Assembly (NCBI GenBank): GCA_045599325.1
Contig: JAZRVT010000039.1
Coordinates: 1 to 47,209 of the forward strand
DNA: 47,209 nt
Source: Cacconaster sp045599325
Lineage (GTDB): Bacteria; Bacteroidota; Bacteroidia; Bacteroidales; UBA932
Direction of reading: 5' to 3'
Shown: positions 26,421 through 34,626 of the stretch, piece after piece
Layout: each line of letters opens with the position of its first letter
How positions within the stretch are numbered: position 1 is the first letter of the stretch
Made by a program: the position numbers and the translations under genes
The notes under the pieces: model-generated
Databases searched by the model: none
What the model was told of the DNA's origin: nothing
Seen by the model: the letters and a program-made list of their open reading frames with translations, nothing else

Positions 26421-27632
26421 CTTGTCGCTGCGGCGCAGCTTCTGGGCCACAGGTATAGAGCAGAGATCCCCCTTGACTGCGGTTCCGACATTCTTCAGGT
26501 CAACTCTTATCTCCGGCACCCTGTACTCTATCACACCGGTCGTAGGGCCGGTGATAAGCATCTCGTCGCCCACTGAGAAGGAGCCGGTCTCGACAAGCAC
26601 CTCCGCCACTCCGAGATTGGAGAAATAGTTGGTGATCTTGCCGACATAGCTCTTTGTGCGGGTGGCGCGGTTGCCGTAGGCGTCGCTCCATTCCCCCAGA
26701 TAGGCGCCCTGGTAATAGCCGTCCCAGAAGCCGCGGTTGAAGACTGTGGAGAGCCTCTGCTTGAGCCCGGCTGCGAGTTCAGGGGTGTAGTTCCCGGCCA
26801 GCACCGCATCTGCGGCCTCCCGGTATGCGGCGGTGACAGTCTTCACATATTCGCTCGAGCGGGCGCGCCCCTCGATCTTGAACACTGTGACTCCGGCATC
26901 TATGATGCTCTCCATAAACTCTATGGTACAGAGGTCCTTCGGCGACATTATGTATTTGTTGTCAACCACCAGTTTCTTTCCCGTATCCAGCTCTGTGACT
27001 TCATATCCGCGCCGGCAGGCCTGATAGCACTCACCCCTGTTGGCAGAGGCGCCGTACTGGTGCAGCGAGAGATAGCATTTGCCTGAAATGGCCATGCAGA
27101 GTGCTCCGTGGCAGAACATCTCGATCTCGAGCCGCCTGCCTGAAGGGCCGCAGATGTTGTCATCCACGATTGTCCGGTGGATTGCCTTGACCTGCGGAAG
27201 TGTCAGCTCGCGCGCCAGCACGATCACATCGGCGAACTGAGAGTAGAAGCGCAGGCTCTCGCTGTTGGAGATGCTGAGCTGCGTGGAGATATGGACCTCT
27301 ATGCCCAGACTGCGGGCGCAGGCTATCGCCGCCATATCGGAGGCGATGACTGCGGTGATACCGGCCTCCTTCGCAGCCGCAAGGGCCTCCCTCATAGGGC
27401 CGAGGTCCTCGTCGTAGAGCACGATGTTGAGGGTGAGATAGCTCTTCACCCCTGCCTCACGGCATATGCGGCATACTTCAGCAAGGTCTTCGGGGGCGAA
27501 GTTGTTGGCGGAATGGGAACGCATGTTCAGCTTCCCGACTCCGAAATAGACTGAGTCGGCACCGCCCTGGATGGCGGCGGCAAGGCACTCGAAGTTGCCC
27601 GCCGGAGCCATTATTTCAAGCTTATTTTTCAC
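26403..27632 (-). CDS. U32 family protein (TrhP/YegQ-like)
   Basis: 409 aa from a GTG start at 27632, chosen because MKNKLEIMAPAGNFECLAAAIQGGADSVYFG matches the family's usual opening; ATG at residue 8 is the alternative. The U32 signature is present (EMFCHGALCMAISGKCYLS), with further Cys in GECYQACR that probably bind an Fe-S cluster. U32 proteins, once called collagenases, are now tied to tRNA hydroxylation (TrhP), 23S rRNA modification (RlhA) or ubiquinone synthesis (UbiU/V). The C-terminal beta-barrel (FSVGDEMLITGPTTGVIEYRV) fits TrhP. It overlaps the upstream synthase gene by 11 nt and is likely coupled. Confidence 0.9.
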   Translation of the reverse strand: MKNKLEIMAPAGNFECLAAAIQGGADSVYFGVGKLNMRSHSANNFAPEDLAEVCRICREAGVKSYLTLNIVLYDEDLGPMREALAAAKEAGITAVIASDMAAIACARSLGIEVHISTQLSISNSESLRFYSQFADVIVLARELTLPQVKAIHRTIVDDNICGPSGRRLEIEMFCHGALCMAISGKCYLSLHQYGASANRGECYQACRRGYEVTELDTGKKLVVDNKYIMSPKDLCTIEFMESIIDAGVTVFKIEGRARSSEYVKTVTAAYREAADAVLAGNYTPELAAGLKQRLSTVFNRGFWDGYYQGAYLGEWSDAYGNRATRTKSYVGKITNYFSNLGVAEVLVETGSFSVGDEMLITGPTTGVIEYRVPEIRVDLKNVGTAVKGDLCSIPVAQKLRRSDKLYLFQ

Positions 27633-28608
27633 GGTGGATGAGATGGTCGGCCACCTCCTCGAGGCAGGCGAGCTGTTCTTGGGTGAAATTGATTCCTTTA
27701 AGAGCGTCGAGGGCTCTGCCCCGGTACTTGAGTATCTCCGCCTCAGCGGAAGCCTTCACTCCAAGTTCCTCGTAGAGTGCCTGCATTGAAGAGATCTTTT
27801 CAGCGGCTTTGTCAGGACCGATGGAAAGTATCGATGAAAGTCTTGCTCCGGCACCTCTTTCGGAAGCCGCGCGGAAACACTCCACCAGCAGCCAGCTCTT
27901 CTTGTTGTTCATTATGTCGCCGCCTATCTTCTTTCCGAATATCCTTTCGTTGCCGAATGTGTCGAGATAGTCGTCAGTGATCTGGAAAGCCAGGCCCAGC
28001 TGATATCCATAGTCGTAGAGCGCATCGCACACAGCCTCCGGAGCGCCTGCCATTATGGCGCCTGTCTTCAGCGAACAGGCTATCAGGACAGCCGTCTTGA
28101 GGCCTATCATCCTGATGTAGTCGTCGCGGGTGATGAAAGGGTGCTCCTCGAACTCCATATCGAGCTGCTGGCCTTCGCACACCTGGATGGCTGTCTCGGT
28201 GAAGAGGCCGAGGACCGCCCCGCGCACGCTGTCCGCGCAGCGCGACATATACCTGTAGGCGAGGATCTGCATCACGTCACCGGAAAGGATGGCGCAGTTG
28301 GCGCCCCACTTCTTGTGGACTGTCGGACTGTTGCGCCGGGTGTCTGCGTTGTCCATTATGTCGTCGTGCACGAGGGTGAACTCGTGGAACATCTCGAGTG
28401 CGGCGGCAGGATAGACCACCTCGCTGCCCAGATCATCCCGGAAGAGAGTGTAGGCTGTCAGACAGAGGACCGGACGGATACGCTTGCCGCCCTGTCCGAG
28501 GATGTATTCCACAGGCAGATAGATGCCCTCAGGCTCGCGCTTGTAATTGAGAGAGACCAGAGTCCTCTCCACTATTGCAGTAAGTTGTTCCCTCGTATAC
28601 ATAAGCAT
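27622..28608 (-). CDS. Polyprenyl (short-chain prenyl) diphosphate synthase
   Basis: 328 aa trans-prenyltransferase. It has the GGKRIRP substrate motif (40-46), first Asp-rich motif D82-D-I-M-D86 and second D212-D-Y-L-D216, and condenses isopentenyl diphosphate with allylic diphosphates. F77 lies five residues before the first Asp motif, an aromatic position that in archaeal GGPP synthase limits chain length. This favours a C15-C20 product over the long quinone chain, but product length is inference. Start codons at 28608 or 28602 are both possible. Confidence 0.92.
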   Translation of the reverse strand: MLMYTREQLTAIVERTLVSLNYKREPEGIYLPVEYILGQGGKRIRPVLCLTAYTLFRDDLGSEVVYPAAALEMFHEFTLVHDDIMDNADTRRNSPTVHKKWGANCAILSGDVMQILAYRYMSRCADSVRGAVLGLFTETAIQVCEGQQLDMEFEEHPFITRDDYIRMIGLKTAVLIACSLKTGAIMAGAPEAVCDALYDYGYQLGLAFQITDDYLDTFGNERIFGKKIGGDIMNNKKSWLLVECFRAASERGAGARLSSILSIGPDKAAEKISSMQALYEELGVKASAEAEILKYRGRALDALKGINFTQEQLACLEEVADHLIHREK

Positions 28609-28651
28609 TCATAAAACAAAATATAAAGATACCTCTTTTTTCGCAAATTGC

Positions 28652-28659
28652 TATCTTTG
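28652..28659 (+). promoter_or_regulatory. -7 box of rsgA
   Basis: TATCTTTG ends 5 nt before ATG 28665, implying a leaderless transcript. No -33 element is visible at the expected distance. Confidence 0.5.
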
Positions 28660-28664
28660 CGGCA

Positions 28665-29603
28665 ATGGAAAAAACGGGCACAGCAACTGTAGTCAAGCAC
28701 ACCGGGAGCCACTATTTGCTCTCCGAACTCCCTGAATGGGCTCCGTTCCCCGCTGTAATACGAGGAAAGATCAGGCTCAAGGGGTCGAAGGCCACCAACC
28801 CGGTGGCTGTCGGCGACATCGTGGACTTCTCCGCCTCCGGCGACGAGGAGACGGCTGCCATCACCGCCATCCATCCGCGCCGGAACTATGTGATCCGCCG
28901 CTCCGTCAACCTCTCCCGCGAGAGCCATATCTTAGCCGCGAACCTCGACACTGTCTTCCTGATAGTGACGATGATACTTCCGGAGACCAAACTGGCATTC
29001 GTGGACAGGTTCCTTGTCACCTGCGAGGCCTACGGCATCAGGCCTGTGATCCTCGTGAACAAGTGCGACCTCTACACGGAGCCTGAACTGCAGGATTTCC
29101 TCCACGGATTCGAGGAGATCTACCGCGGCGCAGGCTACGAGGTGCTCGAGATCTCCGCCCGCAGCCGCACCGGAATAGAAAGAGTGCGCGAGCTGTGCAG
29201 GGGGCGCGTCTGCCTCTTCTCCGGAGCATCCGGAGTCGGCAAGTCATCGCTGCTCAAGGCTCTCGACCCGTCGCTCAACCCTAAGATCGGGGAGATTTCG
29301 GCAAGCCATCTGCAGGGCCGCCACACCACCACCTTCTACGAGATGCACCCGCTTGAAAGCGGCGGCTTCGTTATCGACACTCCGGGCATCCGCGGCTTCG
29401 GACTGGTGGACATAGACCCTGAGGAGCTCAGCACCTATTTTCCGGAAATGCTCAGGGTTATGGACAACTGCCGCTTCAAGCCCTGCACCCATACCCACGA
29501 GCCGGGCTGCGCAGTAAAAAAGGCCGTCGAGGACGGCCTTGTATCAGAGGAACGCTACAGCTCCTACCTCGGAATGCTTGAGGAGGAGAACAAATACCGT
29601 TAG
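28665..29603 (+). CDS. rsgA: Ribosome small subunit-dependent GTPase A
   Basis: 312 aa. An N-terminal OB-fold (about 1-70) precedes a circularly permuted GTPase with motif order G4 NKCD, G1 GASGVGKSSL, G3 DTPGIRG, then a C-terminal zinc region (CRFKPCTHTHEPGC). The protein acts in late 30S maturation and is released on GTP hydrolysis. It is transcribed alone, divergent from the prenyl synthase gene, and ends by overlapping the convergent S41 protease gene by 4 bp. Confidence 0.96.
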   Translation: MEKTGTATVVKHTGSHYLLSELPEWAPFPAVIRGKIRLKGSKATNPVAVGDIVDFSASGDEETAAITAIHPRRNYVIRRSVNLSRESHILAANLDTVFLIVTMILPETKLAFVDRFLVTCEAYGIRPVILVNKCDLYTEPELQDFLHGFEEIYRGAGYEVLEISARSRTGIERVRELCRGRVCLFSGASGVGKSSLLKALDPSLNPKIGEISASHLQGRHTTTFYEMHPLESGGFVIDTPGIRGFGLVDIDPEELSTYFPEMLRVMDNCRFKPCTHTHEPGCAVKKAVEDGLVSEERYSSYLGMLEEENKYR

Positions 29604-31201
29604 TCTTTCTCTTCAGGGGCGGCCTTGGCGCCCTCCCCTGCAATCCATTTCTCCACAGCAGTGCGGAGCTGGTCGTCGTAGAAGAGCGAATGCTCCACCG
29701 CTGAAGCTGCGAAATAGTAGCGCGTCAATATCTCTCCTTCCACAATCGGCTTGATCTCGGACTTCTTGGCCCTGAGAATCTGCTCCTTGCCCATATTGAC
29801 CTTGGCTGAGAGCGCCTCTATCTCATCTTTGTAGAGATCGTAGAGGTCCTCGTCCTTCGCCGCCTTGACCAGCAGGTCGAGGGAGGTCTGTGCAGCGCTG
29901 CGGGAGTCGAACTCGCGCTGTGAGGCGTACTTCACAAAATCCTCGTACTCTGCGTCCGTAAGGAAGAACTCCTTGACCGGGGCGATGGAAGGATGCTTCA
30001 CGTAATAGTCGATGGCATAGTCCTCAGGAATCCCGGCATAGACAAGAGCATAGGCAGGACGGCTGTAGGAGTGGCCCTCGACGACGATTTCAGGAGCGAT
30101 GCCGCCGTTGGCGTCACGGTCGAGCGAGCCGTCATCGTGGCGGTTGCTGTAGTCGATGGCCTGGACGCAGCGTCCGCTCGGAGTATAGTATTTGCCTGTC
30201 GTCACCTTGACCTGGGCGTCATATGGAACCGGACGGACGCTCTGGATAAGTCCCTTGCCAAAGGAGCGTGTGCCGGCGATTGTGGCCCGTCCGAGGTCCT
30301 GCAGGGCGCCTGCGGTGATTTCTGAAGCGGAAGCGGAATTGCCGTTGACCATCACGAGGATAGGGATCTCCGTATCGACAGGGGCGTCCGTCGTGATGTA
30401 CTCCCTGTTCATCTGCGGGATGCGTCCCTTGGAAGAGACCACAAGCGTCCCTTTCGGGACGAAGAGCGAGACCAGGTTCACTGCCTCATCCATAACTCCG
30501 CCGCCATTGTCGCGCAGGTCGATGACGAGCCTTTTCGCCCCGGCCTCCTTGAGTTCGATGACCTTGTCACGGAACTCTGCGGCCATCTTGTCGGCATAGC
30601 CGGTGAGTGAGATGTATCCTATGGAATCCTGATAGAGACCGGCGTATTCGATGTCGGAGACGTGGATTCTCTCGCGGGTCACGGTCACGTCCACAGTGTC
30701 CTTTGTCCTGCCCTTGATCACTTTGAAGAGCACCTCCGTCCCAGGCTGGCCCTTCATACGCTCGGAACTCTCGTCGGAAGTGAGCTCATAGACAGGGTTG
30801 CCGTCGATGGCGATGATTGTGTCGCCTGGCGCAAGACCGCTCTTGGCGGCCGGGGAACCGGCATACGGCTCGACGATCTGAACACCCTCGCCGGGCTTCT
30901 TCCTGATGATGGAGCCGACTCCGCCGTAGTTTCCTGTGGTCAGGAGCTCGAAGTCCTCGGCCTCATCTTCAGAGATATAGACTGTATAAGGGTCGAGAGT
31001 CGCAAGCATAGCGCGCACCCCCTTTACAATCATCTTCTCGAAGTCGACAGTGTCAACATAGCCTGCGGCGACCTCCCTGAGGACCGCATACTCTATCTCG
31101 AGGCTTTTGCCAAGCTTGAAATCATTGCTCTGTGCCTTTGCCGGAACCGCCATCGCCAGAAAGGCGAGGGCAGCCGCTGTCATTGCTGTAAATCTTTTCA
31201 T
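29600..31201 (-). CDS. S41 family C-terminal processing peptidase
   Basis: 533 aa from ATG 31201 (MKRFTAMTAAALAFLAMAVP, signal peptide). An upstream in-frame start at 31234 is rejected because a -7 box lies between. Domains: N-terminal cap with LDPYTVYISEDEAEDF; PDZ (about 90-175, GVGSIIRKKPGEG, SGLAPGDTIIAIDG); peptidase core with the catalytic Ser in GNSASASEI (about 287-295) and Lys in SFGKG (about 316). Periplasmic CtpA-type enzymes clip or degrade envelope proteins from their C-termini. The C-terminal 150 residues are the helical/strand extension usual in Bacteroidota members. Confidence 0.93.
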   Translation of the reverse strand: MKRFTAMTAAALAFLAMAVPAKAQSNDFKLGKSLEIEYAVLREVAAGYVDTVDFEKMIVKGVRAMLATLDPYTVYISEDEAEDFELLTTGNYGGVGSIIRKKPGEGVQIVEPYAGSPAAKSGLAPGDTIIAIDGNPVYELTSDESSERMKGQPGTEVLFKVIKGRTKDTVDVTVTRERIHVSDIEYAGLYQDSIGYISLTGYADKMAAEFRDKVIELKEAGAKRLVIDLRDNGGGVMDEAVNLVSLFVPKGTLVVSSKGRIPQMNREYITTDAPVDTEIPILVMVNGNSASASEITAGALQDLGRATIAGTRSFGKGLIQSVRPVPYDAQVKVTTGKYYTPSGRCVQAIDYSNRHDDGSLDRDANGGIAPEIVVEGHSYSRPAYALVYAGIPEDYAIDYYVKHPSIAPVKEFFLTDAEYEDFVKYASQREFDSRSAAQTSLDLLVKAAKDEDLYDLYKDEIEALSAKVNMGKEQILRAKKSEIKPIVEGEILTRYYFAASAVEHSLFYDDQLRTAVEKWIAGEGAKAAPEEKD

Positions 31202-31222
31202 CTCTATAATTATCCCGTTCTG

Positions 31223-31250
31223 CAAAATTAACAATTTATGCCTATCTTTG
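31223..31250. promoter_or_regulatory. Divergent -7 boxes for S41 protease and rdgB
   Basis: Minus strand TAATTTTG (31230-31223) serves the protease gene with a leader of about 15 nt. Plus strand TATCTTTG (31243-31250) ends 7 nt before the rdgB ATG, so that transcript would be almost leaderless. The two boxes are 12 nt apart, so simultaneous polymerase binding is unlikely. Confidence 0.5.
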
Positions 31251-31257
31251 AAATCCT

Positions 31258-31848
31258 ATGAAAATCATATTTGCCACAAACAATCCGCACAAGGCGGAAG
31301 AGGCCGGAAAGATTCTGGGAGAAGACTTTGAAGTGGTCCGCCCATCCGAACTCGGCCTTGCGGGCGACATCCCTGAAACCCACGAAACAATCCGTGAAAA
31401 CTCCATAGAGAAGGCCCGGTTCATCTGGGACGCTTTCCACACCACCTGCTTTTCCGACGACACCGGCCTTGAGGTCGACGCCCTGGACGGAGCACCGGGA
31501 GTCTATTCCGCGCGCTTCGCAGGCGATGACAAGGACCCTGCCGCCAACAGGAGGAAACTGCTCAAAGAACTCTCAGGCCTGCCGTTCGAGAAAAGGACGG
31601 CCCGTTTCAAATGCGTTGTCTCGCTCATTGAAAACGGCAACCTGACCACTTTCGAAGGCACTTGCGAAGGACATATCGCCCTTGCGGAGAGCGAAGGTGT
31701 CCAGGGCTTCGGCTATGACTCAATTTTTATACCAGAAGGGATGAGCGCCACAATGGCCGAAATCACCATCGAAGAGAAAAACGTCATCTCCCACCGTGGC
31801 AGAGCGATGAGGCTTCTCCAATGCCATCTGTCTCAAAATCAAGGATAA
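31258..31848 (+). CDS. rdgB: Non-canonical purine NTP pyrophosphatase (RdgB/HAM1)
   Basis: 196 aa. It has the family's N-terminal KIIFATNNPHKAEEAGKIL and the catalytic/metal region FSDDTGLEVDALDGAPGVYSARFAG, then GFGYDSIFIPEG and a C-terminal ISHRGRAM. The enzyme hydrolyses dITP, ITP and XTP to monophosphates, keeping deaminated purines out of DNA. It overlaps recO by 28 nt, so the two DNA-maintenance genes form one unit. Confidence 0.96.
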   Translation: MKIIFATNNPHKAEEAGKILGEDFEVVRPSELGLAGDIPETHETIRENSIEKARFIWDAFHTTCFSDDTGLEVDALDGAPGVYSARFAGDDKDPAANRRKLLKELSGLPFEKRTARFKCVVSLIENGNLTTFEGTCEGHIALAESEGVQGFGYDSIFIPEGMSATMAEITIEEKNVISHRGRAMRLLQCHLSQNQG

Positions 31849-32519
31849 TAGTCCTCCACCTGACCAAGCATTCGGACAGTGCAGTGGTGGTCCACACTGT
31901 TGACTCGGCAGAGGGCCGCAGGAGCTATCTGGTGCGTGGCGCCTCACCGAAGAGCGGAGGAGGCCGGGGCGGCAGCAGCCGTGCAGGCGGGATGCAGGCT
32001 TTCCATTGCCTGAGCATCCTTGACGCCGTGAGCGGCCAGGCCCCGAAAAGCACCCTGTGCTTTCTGAAGGAATGGGAGCCGGCATTCGACCTCTCGGCCA
32101 TAAGGAGCGATATGGTCAAGGCCTCGGTGGCAATGTTCATCAGCGAGGTCATCTACCGCAGCCTGACCGCTGAAGTGGCCGAGCCGGACCTCTTCGACTG
32201 GCTATGCGACGCCATCGTGACACTCAACGGTACGGAAGGTCCTGTGGCGAACTTCCACCTCTGGTTCCTGGTGTCCTACTGCACGAAGATGGGATTCAGA
32301 CCTGGGGAGACACTGGAACCCCGGGGGCTATTCTCACCGGAGGAGGAGGCTCTGCTCTACAAGGTGCTGCGCTCTCCGTTCGAGGAGGCGATGACGCTGC
32401 CGCTTTCAGCGGAGAAGCGTCAGAAATTCTGCCGCAGGATGCTCCGCTATCTCTCCTATCACCTCGGCGCGGAGATAGATGCGCGGAGCCTCGACGTGCT
32501 CCACGAAATCTTCTCCTGA
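31821..32519 (+). CDS. recO: DNA repair protein RecO
   Basis: 232 aa. The N-terminal OB fold opens MPSVSKSRIIVLHLTKHSDSAVVVHTV and carries the RSYLVRGA strand. The rest is helical (DMVKASVAMFISEVIYRSL, NFHLWFLVSYCTKMGFRPG). RecO anneals SSB-coated DNA and loads RecA with RecR. The Gly/Ser/Arg-rich insertion PKSGGGRGGSSRAGG at about 43-57 is longer than usual. The Cys-rich zinc site of some RecO proteins is absent. The long overlap with rdgB is kept because the family's start aligns there. Confidence 0.9.
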   Translation: MPSVSKSRIIVLHLTKHSDSAVVVHTVDSAEGRRSYLVRGASPKSGGGRGGSSRAGGMQAFHCLSILDAVSGQAPKSTLCFLKEWEPAFDLSAIRSDMVKASVAMFISEVIYRSLTAEVAEPDLFDWLCDAIVTLNGTEGPVANFHLWFLVSYCTKMGFRPGETLEPRGLFSPEEEALLYKVLRSPFEEAMTLPLSAEKRQKFCRRMLRYLSYHLGAEIDARSLDVLHEIFS

Positions 32520-32538
32520 CGCCCGTATGCCGGGAAAG

Positions 32539-34584
32539 CTATTCCAGAATCAGTTCGTAGTCCAGGATCTTCTGCTCCATATTGGCACGGAGCACCTTGA
32601 CGCGCACCTTGTCGCCCAGGCGGAACATCCTGCCTGACGACTTGCCCCGGGTCTCGTACTTCTCCTCGTCGAATTCGTACCAGTCACCCGGTATCTCGCG
32701 CAGAGCGACCATACCCTCGATCTTCGTAGGCTCTATCTCCACATAGATACCCCACTCGGTCAGGCCGCTGACAGAGCCTTCGAACTCCCGCCCTATCTTG
32801 TCCTGCATATACTCGACTGTCTTGTACTTGATGGACTCGCGTTCAGCCTCTGTGGCAATCTGCTCGCGCTCCGAACTGTGCTGGCACCACTCCTCGTAGA
32901 GCAGCTTGTCCTGCGACTTCTCACCGTCGGAATAGAGCGCCAGGAGGCGGGGCACCATCATATCCGGATAGCGGCGGATAGGCGAGGTGAAGTGGGTGTA
33001 GTACTTGAATGCCAGGCCGTAATGGCCGAGGTTGTCGGTGGAGTAGCGGGCGCGGGCCATCGAGCGGAGGGCCAGCAGCTGGAGAGCGTTCTCCTCAGGC
33101 TTGTCCTTCGCCTCCTTCATCAGGTCGTTCAGGCTGCGGGCAGCCTTCTTCGGGTCGGAGGTGTCGCCCAGCTTGTGGCCGAAATTCTTGGCGAAGGCGC
33201 GCAGGGACTCTATCTTCTCAGGGTTCGGATTCTCGTGGATACGGTAGACGAATGTCGGGTCCTTGGCCTTGCACTTCTTCGCCACGAACTCGGCGACGCA
33301 GCGGTTGGCCAGCAGCATGAACTCCTCGATCAGCCAGTTGCTCTCCTTGCTCTCCTTCTGGACAACGTCGAGAGGCTTGCCGTCCTTGTCGACTATAACC
33401 TTCATCTCAGGACGCTCGAAGGAGATGGCCCCCTGCTCGAAACGCCTCTTCCTGAGGATTGCCGCCAGTCCGTGGAGGGCGAGGATCTCTGTGCAGAGAG
33501 GACCTTTCTGCGTCTCGATTATCTCCTGGGCCTCCTCATAGTTGAAGCGCCGGTCGGAATTGATTATTGTGCGGCCGAACCACTGGTCGCGCACCTCGGC
33601 CTTCGCATCCAGCTCGAAGACGGCGCTGTATGTCAGCTTGTCCTCGTGCGGCCTCAGGGAGCAGAGCTTGTTGCAGAGCTTCTCCGGCAGCATCGGCACG
33701 GTGCGGTCCACCAGATAGACGCTTGTTGCGCGGGCATATGCCTCCTTGTCCACCACCGAACCAGGCAGGACATAGTGTGTCACGTCTGCAATGTGGACTC
33801 CCACCTCGACATTCCCGTTCTCGAGACGCCTGAACGAGAGGGCGTCGTCGAAGTCCTTAGCATCGGCAGGGTCTATCGTGAATGTCGGCACGCCGCGGAA
33901 ATCCCGGCGCGATTCAATCTCCTTTGCAGTAATTTTCTCAGAAATGCTGTCAGCCGCGTTCTCCACCTCAGGCTCGAAACGGTAAGGCAGCTGATACTGT
34001 GCAAGGATGGCGTGCATCTCGGTGTCGTTCTCCCCCGGCTTGCCGAGGATGTCCACTATCTTGCCGACAGGGTCTGCGCTCTTCTTAGGCCAGTCTGTGA
34101 CCAGGACAGCCACCTTCATCCCCTGGAGGGCGCGGATGTCGCCGTCAGGGAGCTCCTTGTACGAGCCCTCGTCAATGCGTATGTCGTACGGCATCGTCTT
34201 GCTCTCCACAATGGCCCAGGCCTTGCTGCCGCGGACCACGAGGATGCCGATGTGAGGACGCGCGCTGCGGGAGATGATAGAGACGACCTCCCCCTCCGCG
34301 CTCTGGTTCTTCGAGTGCGGCCCCTTCTTCTTCACGGCCACCCTCACGCGGTCGCCGCTGAGAGCCCAGTGGAGCTTGCGCTGAGGCACGAAGATGTCAT
34401 CCTCCTGCCCCTCCACACGCACGAACCCGAAGCCGTCGCGGGCAAGCTGCACTATGCCCTCGACCTCCTCGGCGCTCTTGCTGACTCTGTTGCTTTTGTC
34501 CTTGACTCTCACGCCCCTGACGCTCTCCACGCTCTTACGGCGCCTGTTCATATCTTTATTCTTTCCAGACTTCGCAGTTCCCAT
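32539..34584 (-). CDS. rnr: Ribonuclease R
   Basis: 681 aa. A basic N-terminal tail is followed by cold-shock domains (GFGFVRVEGQEDDIFVP), the RNB catalytic domain with the Asp cluster in DPADAKDFDDALSF, the HIADVTHYV segment, and a C-terminal S1 domain (GREFEGSVSGLTEWGIYVEIE). RNase R is a processive 3'-5' exoribonuclease that digests structured RNA. It is slightly shorter than the E. coli protein, mainly through a shorter C-terminal tail. The promoter is shared divergently with gpmI. Confidence 0.95.
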   Translation of the reverse strand: MGTAKSGKNKDMNRRRKSVESVRGVRVKDKSNRVSKSAEEVEGIVQLARDGFGFVRVEGQEDDIFVPQRKLHWALSGDRVRVAVKKKGPHSKNQSAEGEVVSIISRSARPHIGILVVRGSKAWAIVESKTMPYDIRIDEGSYKELPDGDIRALQGMKVAVLVTDWPKKSADPVGKIVDILGKPGENDTEMHAILAQYQLPYRFEPEVENAADSISEKITAKEIESRRDFRGVPTFTIDPADAKDFDDALSFRRLENGNVEVGVHIADVTHYVLPGSVVDKEAYARATSVYLVDRTVPMLPEKLCNKLCSLRPHEDKLTYSAVFELDAKAEVRDQWFGRTIINSDRRFNYEEAQEIIETQKGPLCTEILALHGLAAILRKRRFEQGAISFERPEMKVIVDKDGKPLDVVQKESKESNWLIEEFMLLANRCVAEFVAKKCKAKDPTFVYRIHENPNPEKIESLRAFAKNFGHKLGDTSDPKKAARSLNDLMKEAKDKPEENALQLLALRSMARARYSTDNLGHYGLAFKYYTHFTSPIRRYPDMMVPRLLALYSDGEKSQDKLLYEEWCQHSSEREQIATEAERESIKYKTVEYMQDKIGREFEGSVSGLTEWGIYVEIEPTKIEGMVALREIPGDWYEFDEEKYETRGKSSGRMFRLGDKVRVKVLRANMEQKILDYELILE

Positions 34585-34594
34585 ATTAATTAAT

Positions 34595-34619
34595 TATCTT
34601 TGCACGTATTGCAAATTTA
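34595..34619. promoter_or_regulatory. Divergent -7 boxes for gpmI and rnr
   Basis: Plus strand TATCTTTG (34595-34602) gives gpmI a leader of about 20 nt. Minus strand TAAATTTG (34619-34612) serves rnr. The boxes are interleaved so that each start site falls within or near the other promoter. -33 elements are not obvious. Confidence 0.45.
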
Positions 34620-34626
34620 ATAAAAA

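Noticed and set aside
32878..34593. 571-aa open frame antisense to rnr
   Set aside because: Its composition is that of a complement frame of a GC-rich gene; rnr has all RNase R motifs and the antisense frame has no recognisable fold or ribosome site.
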